Shown here piece after piece: positions 1 through 8,207 of a stretch of 34,364 bases of DNA; the first letter of the stretch is position 1; the number at the start of each line of letters is the position of its first letter. The DNA lies in contig CALXCA010000021.1 in NCBI GenBank assembly GCA_944386685.1, positions 1 through 34,364 on the forward strand, read 5' to 3'. The position numbers and the translations under genes were made by a program. This stretch comes from an uncultured Clostridia bacterium. Its GTDB lineage: Bacteria > Bacillota > Clostridia > TANB77 > CAG-508. Below the pieces are notes generated by a model. It had not been told where the DNA came from. It searched no databases and was given only the letters and a program-made list of their open reading frames with translations.

Positions 1-81
1 TAAAATTATTTTAGAAATTCTTATATTTCCGTATTGAGTCGAAAAATTTATGCAATTATTAATATATCAAAATTTCTTACT
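1..81 (-). repeat. Half copy of a palindromic MITE-like element, cut by window edge
   Basis: The reverse complement of these 81 bases is nearly identical to 11736-11814, the left arm of the complete 216-bp palindromic element described there. Shared stretches include the TGATATATTAATAATTGC and CGACTCAATACGGA blocks; only a few substitutions and one-base indels separate the two. The rest of this copy lies off the left edge. Unlike the 11.7-kb copy, the outer flank here is GA rather than TA. No protein is encoded. Family and mobiliser are unknown. Confidence 0.75.
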
Positions 82-120
82 GAATTGTAATTTTAATTTT
101 TATAGTTATATAAAATTGTA

Positions 121-149
121 TTGATTTTGAATAAAAAATATATTATAAT
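121..149 (+). promoter_or_regulatory. Promoter of the tRNA-Thr gene
   Basis: TTGATT (121-126) and TATAAT (144-149) are separated by exactly 17 bases and end 13 bases before the mature tRNA. This is a near-consensus housekeeping sigma promoter. Confidence 0.75.
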
Positions 150-162
150 ATTTAAAGTTAAT

Positions 163-238
163 GCTTTCATAGCTCAGTAGGTAGAGTGCAGCCTTGGTAA
201 GGCTGAGGTCGCGGGTTCAATTCCCGCTGGAAGCTCCA
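163..238 (+). tRNA. tRNA-Thr (anticodon GGT)
   Basis: A full cloverleaf can be folded. The acceptor stem pairs GCTTTCA with TGGAAGC (one T-G wobble), and the anticodon arm is CAGCC-TTGGTAA-GGCTG with anticodon GGT. The T arm is GCGGG-TTCAATT-CCCGC. The discriminator is T and CCA is encoded. It reads the ACC/ACT threonine codons. It stands alone, between a half repeat element and the DUF4363/DUF421 genes on the opposite strand. No integrated element is visible at its 3' end. Confidence 0.96.
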
Positions 239-347
239 CTAGAATATAAACACAAAGATAAGAATTTTTTATATTCCATATAGAATACAACATTTATTGT
301 TGCAGAAACCATAAAAATAGTATAAAACTCTAATATATCCTATAATA

Positions 348-731
348 TTAAAATATATTTTGAAAATTAAATTTATATTTATCCTCAATATGTTTTAGAA
401 CAAACTTTCCAGTTTCTAATTCTGCGATTGCTGATGGAATATCTCCATTTTCTAAAAAATGTCTTACTTTTACAATAGACGAATCTACTTTTTCCAATTC
501 ATCATGTTCTATATAATAAGCTAATTTATTGTGTTTGTCTTCCCATGTTTGCTCTAATAAATTTAGTTTATCATTCTGTTTTGTTGTGTCTTTATTTTCT
601 ACACTTTCTTTTATTTCTGATAAGATCTCTTCAATTTCTGTTGTAGAATTTTTTGTAGAATTTTGCAGAAAAATGTCTAATGTTACAATAATTATAATTA
701 TAACTGTGCAAATAATTAATTCTTTATACAT
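348..731 (-). CDS. DUF4363 family membrane-anchored protein
   Basis: A 127-residue protein with one hydrophobic N-terminal helix (about residues 5-22, IICTVIIIIIVTLDIFL) and a mostly helical, charged remainder outside the membrane. The C-terminal part (HNKLAYYIEHDELEKVD, followed by a VRHFLENGD segment) has the typical look of DUF4363. That family is commonly the partner of DUF421 proteins in Firmicutes, and here it sits 58 bases downstream of the DUF421 gene on the same strand. The start has a clear AAGGAAG Shine-Dalgarno. The biochemical role of the family is not known. Confidence 0.75.
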   Translation of the reverse strand: MYKELIICTVIIIIIVTLDIFLQNSTKNSTTEIEEILSEIKESVENKDTTKQNDKLNLLEQTWEDKHNKLAYYIEHDELEKVDSSIVKVRHFLENGDIPSAIAELETGKFVLKHIEDKYKFNFQNIF

Positions 732-789
732 TTTTATATCTTCCTTTTTTATATTTAGATTTATACAGCGAGTATCTATATAAGCCTTT

Positions 790-1470
790 TTATTTTTGGC
801 TATTTAATAATGGCTGACAAAAAAATTGATTATCACCATCAATAGTTACAATCAAAGCTTGTTCTGGCTTTATTCCAAATTTTTCTGTTTGCTTTTTTAG
901 CCACACATAATTTTTGCCTATTTTTTCTAAGTTTTTGTACATTACTCTTCCATCTACAACTAAATCATAAGAAATTCCTTCATATTTAGGTTGTATATTA
1001 AAATCTGCTGGTATTGTATTTCTTTTTGATGGCTTTGGTATTACTGTAACTTGTCCACTTGTTTCTAATATTGCATATTCTACATCACCTATATTAAATA
1101 TATTATTATCTCTTAACCTTTCCTCTAGTTCATTTATAGTAAATCTTTCTTTACGTAAAACATTTTCATCTATTTTTCCTTTATTAATTAAAATTGAAGG
1201 TTTTCCACATAAAATTTCTCTTGCTTTTGTACTTTTTATATTAATTGTTGATATAACTAAGTGCATTACTAATAATCCTAATATTGGAATTATTCCATTT
1301 GAAATTGGAATTCCTGTTTCTGCCATTGGAGTTGCAGCTAAATCTGCAATCATAATTGATATAGCAAGTTCAAATGGTTGCATTTGTCCTATTTCTCGTT
1401 TTCCCATAATTCTCATAACAATTAAAACTATTATGTATAATATAATCGCTCTAAAAAAAATTATTAACAT
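790..1470 (-). CDS. DUF421 (YetF/YkjA-type) membrane protein
   Basis: A 226-residue protein with three N-terminal hydrophobic segments (about 1-20, 35-52, 58-78) and a soluble C-terminal domain. The N-terminal VLIVMRIMGKREIGQMQPFE and the ISIMIADLAATPM segment are characteristic of the DUF421/YetF family, as is the later PSILINKGKIDENVLRKERF. Members are found in spore formers and some are linked to spore or general stress physiology; no reaction is known. The length is normal. It is the first gene of a two-gene unit with the DUF4363 gene. Confidence 0.85.
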   Translation of the reverse strand: MLIIFFRAIILYIIVLIVMRIMGKREIGQMQPFELAISIMIADLAATPMAETGIPISNGIIPILGLLVMHLVISTINIKSTKAREILCGKPSILINKGKIDENVLRKERFTINELEERLRDNNIFNIGDVEYAILETSGQVTVIPKPSKRNTIPADFNIQPKYEGISYDLVVDGRVMYKNLEKIGKNYVWLKKQTEKFGIKPEQALIVTIDGDNQFFCQPLLNSQK

Positions 1471-1527
1471 TTTTTTATTTTCCCTTTCTCTTAAATAAAT
1501 ACAATATAATATAGATAAGTATAACTT

Positions 1528-1604
1528 TTTTTGAAAATGAAATTTTTATATTTAAAATTATATTTTCACTTTGAGTCTAAGTAACTTAAAGTTTCATATT
1601 GTAT
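1528..1604 (+). repeat. Dispersed hairpin repeat, copy 1
   Basis: About 77 bases closely match 4079-4155. Both hold a 15-bp AT-rich hairpin (TGAAAATGAAATTTT pairing with AAAATTATATTTTCA here) followed by ACTTT...AAAGT and AGTTTCATATT. The two copies differ at paired positions in ways that keep the stem. It lies in the 378-base gap between divergent genes, where no gene is visible. Confidence 0.6.
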
Positions 1605-1719
1605 AAAAAATTCACACAAGTCATAAATTTAATTAATAATTACATATATTTTCTACAAATATTTGTAGTTTATACGATTTTTGAATAATAATTTTTTTGT
1701 TGTAAATAATAATCACGTA

Positions 1720-1757
1720 ACCTTGAAAAAATTTTATACAAGGTAGTTTTTTGGTTG
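1720..1757 (+). terminator. Terminator-like hairpin upstream of the small membrane protein gene
   Basis: ACCTTG and CAAGGT pair across an AT-rich loop and are followed by AGTTTTTT. A second small hairpin (GGTT...AACC) follows at once. As there is no plus-strand gene upstream, this may be an attenuator in the 5' leader of the gene at 1849. Confidence 0.4.
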
Positions 1758-1848
1758 AAAAATTTTAACCTATCCAAATTTATATAAGCTTATAATTTTT
1801 AAGGAAAGGAGGATAGTGTTAGCTAAAAACTAACATTTATAATAGAAA

Positions 1849-2232
1849 ATGGCTAATAATAATACACAAAGTAATTCTAATACATCTAATGGAATATCTA
1901 CAGTATGGCAAATTGTTGGTAGATTAGCAACTGCTGCCATAGTTTTAGCAATTACTGCATTTTTTACTCCTGGTTTTTCTATAAATAACATTTGGGCATT
2001 AGCTCTTGCTGCTGTTGTTTTAACTATAATGGATTATTTAATTATAAAGTTTACAGGTTTACATGCTAGTCCTTTTGGTAAAGGTTTTGTAGGTTTTGCA
2101 TTAGCTGCTATTATTTTATATTTAACTCAATTTTTTGTAGCTGGATATTCTATATCTTGGATGGCTGCAATAATTGGTGCATTAATTTACGGTGTTGTTG
2201 ATTACTTTATTCCTGGAAGTCAACAAATGTAA
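1849..2232 (+). CDS. Small polytopic membrane protein (holin superfamily IV / DUF2512-like)
   Basis: 127 residues with an Asn/Ser-rich hydrophilic N-terminus (1-15) and about four hydrophobic segments (20-38, 46-67, 77-97, 101-122). The aromatic/Gly pattern TPGFSINNIWALALAAVVL and the final IIGALIYGVVDYFIPGS recall the small four-helix membrane proteins annotated as phage holin superfamily IV or DUF2512, which are ordinary chromosomal genes in spore formers. The best Shine-Dalgarno (GGAGG, 1808-1812) is far from this ATG, with a GTTAG...CTAAC hairpin and a five-codon GTG ORF between them. The start or leader arrangement is therefore unusual. Its function is unknown. Confidence 0.6.
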   Translation: MANNNTQSNSNTSNGISTVWQIVGRLATAAIVLAITAFFTPGFSINNIWALALAAVVLTIMDYLIIKFTGLHASPFGKGFVGFALAAIILYLTQFFVAGYSISWMAAIIGALIYGVVDYFIPGSQQM

Positions 2233-2301
2233 CTAATTAGTAAATAAAGTCTAAATTTTATATACTTTGATTTTTAAATTTAGATAATTTATAAATTAGT
2301 T

Positions 2302-2352
2302 TTGGCTTTAAAAGAAATTATTATTAAATATCTTTTAAAGCCAAGCCTTTTT
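2302..2352. terminator. Bidirectional terminator between convergent genes
   Basis: TTGGCTTTAAAAGA (2302-2315) and TCTTTTAAAGCCAA (2331-2344) form a perfect 14-bp stem, with T-rich sequence on the 3' side on both strands. It separates the plus-strand membrane protein gene from the minus-strand glycosyltransferase. Confidence 0.85.
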
Positions 2353-3520
2353 AATTTATATAAATTTTACATATTTTTTCTATTTCTTTTTCTATTTTAT
2401 ATTTTTCTATATTGTAATATTTTTCAAATTTAATAGATTTTTCTATATTTTTTATCATCTTATATTTTAATGTTTTTATATCTTTTACTTCAAATACATT
2501 TTTATTTTTTAGAATATCTCTATATTCTTTTATATTACTAGCTAAAATTGGTTTTCTCTCTTCCATTGCAATTATTATATTACTTATATCTCCTTTTTTT
2601 GTAGTTGTTGATAAGTAACAATCACATATATCTATATAGTCTAATTTATTTACATTATTATTACAAAAGTTATCATCTAATATAATTACATTTTTATTTA
2701 ATCCATATTTTAATATAATATTATCTAAATATTCCCTTTGTTTTCCATCTCCTATTATTAATAATTTTGCCTGTGGATATTTTTTTATTACATCAATCAT
2801 TGCTTCTAATTGCATAATATGATTTTCTTTTGAACATAAATTAGATATATTTAAAAAAATATAATCATCATCTTTAAATCCATATTCTTCTTTTATAATA
2901 TTTTTTACAATATTATATTCTTTAAAATTTATTACTTTAGGAGTAGATTTTATTATATTAAGTTCTTTTGTATTTTCTTGTAATGTATTACTTTCTTTTG
3001 TTTTCTTTTTATATTCTTTATTTAGTATTTTTATTAGTTTAACATGTTTTGCATGAAATTTACTTTTAGAAATAACATAGTCTTCCTTATTTCCTACAAT
3101 AATTGTATCTGTATATTTAGATAGATATTTTTCTGTTAAATAATAAAATATTTTTTTTATAAAAAATTGTTTTCTAAAAAAAGCAAAACTATCTATTGAA
3201 TATATTAACTTTTTATTTTGTTTCTTATTCGCAAGTCTTGTAAGTACTCCTGTAATAAAATTACTGCATTGTATTATTTCGTAATTATTTTTATTAATTA
3301 AATACTTTAATTTTTTATATGCTTTTAAATTTTTTAGTGAAAATAAATTTCTACTAAATTCAACTTTTATATAATCAGTATAACTATTTACTAAATCATT
3401 ACTAATTATATGTATTTTGTAACCTAATTCTTTTAATATATTAATATATATTTGCTCATTTCTATTATAATTGCTGTCATCAGCTTTAAATGTATTTTTT
3501 ATAAATAAGGCTTTTTTCAC
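2351..3520 (-). CDS. Glycosyltransferase, GT-B fold (family 1/4-like)
   Basis: 389 residues with the two Rossmann-like halves of a GT-B enzyme. The N-terminal acceptor half begins MKKALFIKNTF. The C-terminal nucleotide-sugar half carries YIFLNISNLCSKENHIMQLE, then AKLLIIGDGKQREYLDNIIL (the usual LxIxGDGxxxxxLE element) and NVIILDD. The usual acidic donor-binding motif near the end is degenerate (KKGDISNIIIAMEERKPILA), and a Lys/Asn-rich insertion lies at about residues 165-200. It probably transfers a sugar in envelope polysaccharide synthesis in the cytoplasm. It stands alone, so the substrate cannot be inferred. Confidence 0.75.
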   Translation of the reverse strand: MKKALFIKNTFKADDSNYNRNEQIYINILKELGYKIHIISNDLVNSYTDYIKVEFSRNLFSLKNLKAYKKLKYLINKNNYEIIQCSNFITGVLTRLANKKQNKKLIYSIDSFAFFRKQFFIKKIFYYLTEKYLSKYTDTIIVGNKEDYVISKSKFHAKHVKLIKILNKEYKKKTKESNTLQENTKELNIIKSTPKVINFKEYNIVKNIIKEEYGFKDDDYIFLNISNLCSKENHIMQLEAMIDVIKKYPQAKLLIIGDGKQREYLDNIILKYGLNKNVIILDDNFCNNNVNKLDYIDICDCYLSTTTKKGDISNIIIAMEERKPILASNIKEYRDILKNKNVFEVKDIKTLKYKMIKNIEKSIKFEKYYNIEKYKIEKEIEKICKIYIN

Positions 3521-3743
3521 AATTTAAACCTCTCAAACTAAATTTTATATAAATCTATGTTATAAATCTATTTAATTTCCTAAAATTTTATTCATAAGTA
3601 ATTAAAATATTATTAATTTTTTTTCTTTATAAATATTTATTTTTATATTTTTTTATGATAAAATAAAACAAAAAAATACATTTTTTGTGAATAGATTTTA
3701 TTTTAATTAAGTTCTTTATGTATCTATTCAGATGGAGGTCTTT

Positions 3744-4010
3744 ATGGAATTAAATAAGTGTAGTCGTTGTGGTGCATTCCACACAAATTCTGGTGATGTT
3801 TGCCCAAAATGCATGAATAAAGATAATTTAGAATTATCTACTTTTAAATCTTACATAGCTGTTAATGGTTTTTCTTCTGTTGATACAGTTGCTACAGAAA
3901 CAGGAATAGCTCAAAAAAATGTTAACCGCTTCTTAGGTTATCAATCAATTGATAGTTTGGAAATTTCTCAAAAAGAAACTTTTGACGAAACAGGTGTTAT
4001 TTTTCACTAA
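3744..4010 (+). CDS. Zinc-ribbon/HTH protein similar to flagellar-region YvyF
   Basis: 88 residues. The N-terminal four-cysteine knuckle is CSRCG...CPKC, and the C-terminal helical part TVATETGIAQKNVNRFLGYQ resembles a short winged-helix domain. This layout matches the YvyF/TIGR03826 family, which is usually encoded near late flagellar genes. No flagellar gene is nearby. The upstream in-frame ATG at 3732 overlaps GGAGG; that GGAGG lies 5 bases before the ATG at 3744, so 3744 is taken as the start. A hairpin (3688-3696 with 3722-3730) sits just before the ribosome site. Function uncertain. Confidence 0.6.
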   Translation: MELNKCSRCGAFHTNSGDVCPKCMNKDNLELSTFKSYIAVNGFSSVDTVATETGIAQKNVNRFLGYQSIDSLEISQKETFDETGVIFH

Positions 4011-4078
4011 TTATAAATTAAATGCTTCTAATTAGTAAAAAAATTGATTTTAAGTTTGTATGGGTGTTTACAATTTTC

Positions 4079-4155
4079 TTTTGAAAATAAAATTTTTATA
4101 TTTAAAATTTTATTTTTACTTTGAGTTATGAAACCTAAAGTTTCATATTATAGAA
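4079..4155 (+). repeat. Dispersed hairpin repeat, copy 2
   Basis: Counterpart of 1528-1604. The stem here is TGAAAATAAAATTTT with AAAATTTTATTTTTA, so several bases changed while most pairing stayed. It forms the left end of the hairpin array that runs to 4630. Confidence 0.6.
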
Positions 4156-4257
4156 CAATAGCGGACTATTTTGGACATTTTATATGTTCATAACATTTTA
4201 AAGTCCGCGTTATTGTTCGTGCGCCAAATTTTACAAAGTAAAATTTGTGTGCATCCG
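4153..4257 (+). repeat. 105-bp direct repeat with nested hairpins, copy 1
   Basis: This block recurs at 4309-4412 with few changes. It holds a long-loop hairpin (GAACAATAGCGGAC with GTCCGCGTTATTGTTC) and a second one (AAATTTTAC-AAA-GTAAAATTT). A perfect 17-bp hairpin with TTCTTGAATAGGAAAAA as its arm (4275-4311) joins it to copy 2. No coding potential is convincing. Confidence 0.8.
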
Positions 4258-4308
4258 TTTGAGCGAAGCTCTTTTCTTGAATAGGAAAAATGGCTTTTTC
4301 CTATTCAA

Positions 4309-4412
4309 GAACAATAGCGGGCTTTTTTAGACATTTTATATGTTCATAACATTTTAAAGTCCGCGTCATTGTTCGTGTGCCAAATTTTACAAAGTAAAAT
4401 TTGTGTGCACCT
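4309..4412 (+). repeat. 105-bp direct repeat with nested hairpins, copy 2
   Basis: Second copy, 156 bases after copy 1. The outer stem changed to GCGGGC and GTCATTGTTC yet still pairs largely. It is followed by another long hairpin (about 4415-4458, arms containing CTAGTATA and TATACTAG). Confidence 0.8.
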
Positions 4413-4460
4413 GTTTTTCTAGTATAGGAAAAACTTGATTTTTCATATACTAGAAAAAAT

Positions 4461-4590
4461 AAGAAAACTTTGATTTTCTTTAATTTGTTCTCGCTCGATT
4501 TGAGTTTTTGACTGAAAGGAGAAAATCTCAAATGGCTAGTGATTGCAGCATTTTATACAATAGGAAAGTATAACTTTCCTATTGTATAAA
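4461..4590 (+). repeat. 130-bp intergenic repeat, copy 1 (inverted copy at 11524-11657)
   Basis: The sequence runs AAGAAAACTTTGATTTTC, then TAATTTGTTCTCGCTCGATT, then AGGAGAAAATCTCAAA and ends in a perfect 18-bp hairpin with a 3-base loop (4552-4590, arm TTTATACAATAGGAAAGT). The same modules occur in reverse orientation at 11524-11657. The apparent minus-strand reading frame over it is a by-product of the repeat. Confidence 0.8.
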
Positions 4591-4628
4591 AAACTTGTCT
4601 ATAATTTAATAAAATAGACAAGTTTTTT
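4590..4628. terminator. Bidirectional intrinsic terminator
   Basis: AACTTGTCTAT and ATAGACAAGTT pair around an AT loop and are followed by TTTT on the plus strand; the complement also ends in a T run. It closes the hairpin array and can terminate the minus-strand DHHW gene that ends at 4719. Confidence 0.75.
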
Positions 4629-4660
4629 AGTTGTAAAAAAATTTAAACAAGAGAAAAAAC

Positions 4661-4715
4661 AGAACCGGTACTATTTTTTCTTTTTTATTAAAATGTAAAA
4701 AAGAGAACCGGTACT
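4661..4715. repeat. Two 12-bp near-palindromic repeats (AGAACCGGTACT)
   Basis: AGAACCGGTACT occurs at 4661-4672 and again at 4704-4715, 43 bases apart, immediately after the stop codon of the DHHW gene. Such GC-richer short units in an AT-rich background resemble REP-type units. Nothing is known of their role here. Confidence 0.7.
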
Positions 4716-4718
4716 TTT

Positions 4719-5838
4719 TTACCTTAAGGATAAAATTCCTAAATCTGTTACAATATTTGATACATTATATAAAAATAATATTTCTGTAATATTGTTTTGT
4801 TTAATATATTCTGTTAAAGAGGCTTTATAATATCTTGGGTCAATAAAATGTATCTCTTCATAATTTTGGCATAAAAATTGTGCCATTATATGTGCATACG
4901 AATCTTTAATTGCTAGTAGTTTTTTGTCATTTTCTACTTTTGTTTTTATAACTACTTTAGCATTATTTCCATTTAAGAAGAATGAGTATTTATCTTTTTT
5001 ATCTAAATATTCTTTATTAAAAATGCTATTTGTTGTTTCTTTATCATATTCTGCACTTATTATATCTTGATTATATGAGTTTAAATATATATCAATTTGA
5101 TCTTTTTCTTGATTTATTACTTGTGCTTTAGAGTCAAATGTTCCCAAAAATTCTTTTGATACAGTTTTTAATTCAAATTTATCTATATTTTGTGGCTTTA
5201 TGTTTACAGCTTCACAAAATTTTGTATATGCCAAATATGTTCCATAGCTTGTCATATGATGATCTGTTTTAAAATATAAATATTTATCTTTATTCTCTAA
5301 TAATATGTCTACAACATTTACTGTTTTTATTTTACTATCTAAACTATTATAAAAATTATTAATTATTTCCTTTTGATTATATGTTTCTGCATATTGTGGT
5401 AATTTGTCTTGATTTATATATATAGAATTTGGTATTAGCATAAAATATATTGGAACTTCTATTTTGTTAGAAAAGTTATTTACTATATTCGAAATTTCTT
5501 CTAAATGTTCTTCTTCTGCTTCTTTATATTCAAATTTTTCAAATAAATATCCGTCTTTTCCTATATATACTCCATTATTTTCTGTCTTACCGTAATAATC
5601 TTTCTGTACCAGATTTTATTTTTATCCAAATATTTCTAAATATAAAATGGTCATTTATATAATTATCCATTTCAGTTTGAAATTCTCCATCAAGTAATTT
5701 TTCAACAGAAAATGATGGCATTTGTGCTAAATATCTATTTTCTTGCTCTGAAAATGCTTCACTTTTTACAATAAAATTTAATATTATTAATGTTAGCCAT
5801 ATAAACATAAATATAGTAAAAAATATTTTATTTTTCAT
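4719..5838 (-). pseudogene. DHHW/AlgX-like O-acetyl transfer protein, +1 frameshift
   Basis: Two reading frames join into one family-length protein. Frame one (5838-5587) holds a membrane anchor (about residues 4-22) and NDHFIFRNIWIKIKSGTERLL. The second frame picks up at GKTENNGVYIGKDGYLFEKF. The total is 1120 bases, one more than a multiple of three, so a single extra base near 5590 breaks the gene. The second part carries YFKTDHHMTSYGTYLAY (the DHHW-type Asp-His motif) and LLAIKDSYAH (the nucleophile serine block), as in SGNH-like AlgJ/AlgX proteins. These pass acetyl groups to polysaccharides outside the membrane together with an MBOAT protein, encoded just upstream. It could be a real loss or a sequencing error. 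Confidence 0.8.
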
Positions 5839-5952
5839 ATTTAATCTCTTTCCTTCCTAATGCAAAAATCATATTCTAAAGTTGTTATAAAAATTGTAAT
5901 TATTTTTTTAGATAAATCTATTTGCTTCCTAATACAGAGTTTTGTCTATATT

Positions 5953-7360
5953 TTAAAATCTAAAATATAAAAATGGATTATATGAGTCACTTACTAGACT
6001 TGCTGTACTTAATATAAGTATTCCAATATAAATTGCTGTTATAATTATACTTCTTATATTTGACTTCTTTTTTTCTAGTTTGTTTAATAATTTTGTAATA
6101 ATTGGTGTTGATAAAATTATTCCTATTAAAATTATAATAAAATAATTTTTTAAATAATATAAGCTTTCTGAATTTACTAATTGTGTTCCATTTAAATGGA
6201 ACATTGTTAATAAATAATCTTTAACTTTTGTTAAATCTTCAAATGCAAATATTACCCAACTTATTAATACTAAAAATATTGCATAAATATGGTTTAAAAT
6301 TTTAGGTGTTTTTTCTAATAATTTTAGTAAAACTACTTTTTCTATTATTAAAATTATTCCAAAAAATAATCCCCATAAAATAAAGTTCCAAGAAGCTCCA
6401 TGCCATGCTCCTGTTAAAAACCATACAATTAAAATATTTCTAATTTGTTTTGGAAATCCTTTTCTATTTCCTCCTAATGGTATATATATATAATCTCTAA
6501 ACCAGCTTCCTAATGTTATGTGCCATCTTCTCCAAAATTCTGTTATATTTTTTGATATATATGGATAATTAAAGTTCTCGTCAAAATCCATTCCAAATAT
6601 ATTTGCAAGCCCTATTGCCATATCTGAATATCCACTAAAATCAAAATATATTTGAAGTGCAAATGCTATTATTCCAACCCATGAAAATAACATTGACATT
6701 TCTGCATATCCGACCAGTTTCAATAATATGCCATAATGAACCTACATTATTTGCAATAAGTACTTTTTTTCCTAATCCAATAATAAATCTTCTCATTCCT
6801 TTAGAAAAGTTGTCCATACTTATTTTTTTTGTTTCTAATTCTTCATCAACTGTTTCGTATCTTACAATTGGTCCTGCAATAATTTGTGGGAATAATGTTG
6901 TATATGTTAAATAATTATAAAAACTTTTTTCACATTTAACAGTTCCTCTATATACATCTATTATATATGACAATGATTGGAAAGTGTTAAATGATACTCC
7001 TATTGGTAATGGTATGTTTAAAAGTGGTATTTGTATATTTAGTAATGAATTTATATTTGCTATTATAAAATCTGCGTATTTAAAGAAGAATAATATTAGT
7101 AAATTAATTCCTACATCTATAAATAAATACTTTCTTTGTTGTTTTCTATTTCCAGTGTTTTTATCTATTCCTTTTCCACACCAAAAGTCCATAATTGCTA
7201 GTATTAACATTATAAATATGTATTTTATTTCTCCCCATGCAAAAAATATTAGACTTGCTAATATCATTACTGCATTTTTTAGTTTTTTTGGCACTATAAA
7301 ATATATTAATAACATTATTGGTAAGAAAATATATAAAAATACTATACTACTAAATACCAT
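5953..7360 (-). pseudogene. MBOAT/AlgI-like membrane O-acyltransferase, +1 frameshift
   Basis: The frame from 7360 gives a polytopic N-terminal half through KVLIANNVGSLWHIIETG. The continuation lies in the next frame from GYAEMSMLFSWVGIIAFALQ. The whole is 1408 bases, one over a multiple of three, so an extra base near 6710 breaks an otherwise normal gene of about 469 residues. Diagnostic MBOAT motifs are present after the shift: IYFDFSGYSDMAIGLA, EFWRRWHITLGSWFRDYIYI and TGAWHGASWNF with the catalytic His. It would move acetyl groups across the membrane for the DHHW partner. The break is the same kind as in its neighbour. Start: GAAAGGAAAACAACATG. Confidence 0.85.
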
Positions 7361-7383
7361 GTTGTTTTCCTTTCTTTTCGTTG

Positions 7384-7450
7384 TGTTGGGGTTGGTCCCT
7401 TTTCGTGTTGGGGTCGGTCCCTTTTTATGCTGGGGTCGGTCCCTTTTTTA
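7384..7450. repeat. Three tandem 22-bp GC-rich units
   Basis: TGTTGGGGTTGGTCCCTTTT, TGTTGGGGTCGGTCCCTTTT and TGCTGGGGTCGGTCCCTTTT follow one another with a 22-base period. On the minus strand they read AAAAGGGACCGACCCC and lie between a terminator and the ribosome site of the MBOAT gene, so they would be in its promoter or 5' leader. There are no spacers, so this is not a CRISPR. Similar in style to the AGAACCGGTACT pair at the other end of the same operon. Confidence 0.85.
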
Positions 7451-7460
7451 CACAAAAACT

Positions 7461-7492
7461 TATAGTCTCTAATTTTGTTTAGAGACTATATT
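7461..7492. terminator. Bidirectional terminator after the first DUF4358 gene
   Basis: ATAGTCTCTA and TAGAGACTAT form a 10-bp stem with TTTTTT downstream on the plus strand and a T-rich tract on the minus strand. It ends the DUF4358 gene and separates it from the MBOAT/DHHW pair. Confidence 0.8.
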
Positions 7493-7502
7493 TTTTATAA
7501 GT

Positions 7503-7982
7503 TTATTTTGTTATTTCTTGTTCTAATGTTTCTGCATTTTCTGCTATAATCATATAAACAACATTTCCTACTATACCAGTTTTTCTATTTTTAACTAATT
7601 CATATTGTTCTGGTAAATAAGTACTCCATTGTTCTTCATATTTTGTAGCATATTGGTCTAATTCTGATTTTACTGTTTCTGCAGTTCCGTCTTTTGCTTG
7701 AATTAGTAGGAACATTGAAGCTTGTACATTCATCATAGGCATTTTTCCTATAACATTTTCTACATTTTGTGTATTTATTCCATATACTGAGCTTAATACA
7801 TCTATTGTTATGTCCATTGTAGATAATTCATTAAATGGTGATGAATTTGATAATGTTTGTGATGCTGTATTTAAATCTATAGTTTTTTCTTCTTCACTTC
7901 CATTTAATATAAAATAAGCTCCTACTACAACAGCAACAATTATTACAATTGCTACAATTACACTTAATACTGTTTTTTTCAT
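7503..7982 (-). CDS. DUF4358 family exported/anchored protein (first copy)
   Basis: 159 residues: an N-terminal hydrophobic segment (about 5-26, VLSVIVAIVIIVAVVVGAYF) without a lipobox cysteine, then an extracellular domain. YGINTQNVENVIGKMPMMNV and the end-on helix TVKSELDQYATKYEEQW fit DUF4358. These proteins are typically encoded beside MBOAT/DHHW acetylation genes in Clostridia, as here (the MBOAT gene follows in the same direction). Their role is unproved; an accessory role in envelope acetylation is inference. A second member is encoded at 9713-10201. Confidence 0.75.
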   Translation of the reverse strand: MKKTVLSVIVAIVIIVAVVVGAYFILNGSEEEKTIDLNTASQTLSNSSPFNELSTMDITIDVLSSVYGINTQNVENVIGKMPMMNVQASMFLLIQAKDGTAETVKSELDQYATKYEEQWSTYLPEQYELVKNRKTGIVGNVVYMIIAENAETLEQEITK

Positions 7983-8207
7983 TTTTCACATTCCTTTCTT
8001 AAGGCATAAAACTAGTTAAAAAAATTTCTTTATAACCATTTTTTCCCTTATATTATCTTACCAATACTTTATCATATCATTCATTTTATTTCAATACTTT
8101 TTTTATTTTAAATATTTTATTTTTTACTTTTAAGTATTTGATTTTTCTTAAAGCCTTAATTACCACATTCTTTTTAAACTATATATTCTTTGTATATAAA
8201 TCTTTGT

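Noticed and set aside
163..238. The tRNA as an integration site for a mobile element
   Set aside because: No integrase gene or repeated tRNA 3' end was found nearby; the recombinases here are serine type and 18 kb away.
4301..4531. A 76-codon minus-strand frame beginning MRFSPFSQK
   Set aside because: It lies across three hairpins of the repeat array. A similar start (MRFSPCSPK) opens at 11583 only because the same repeat is there.
7384..7450. Short GC-rich tandem units as a possible CRISPR
   Set aside because: The units are directly adjacent with no spacers, and no cas gene is present.
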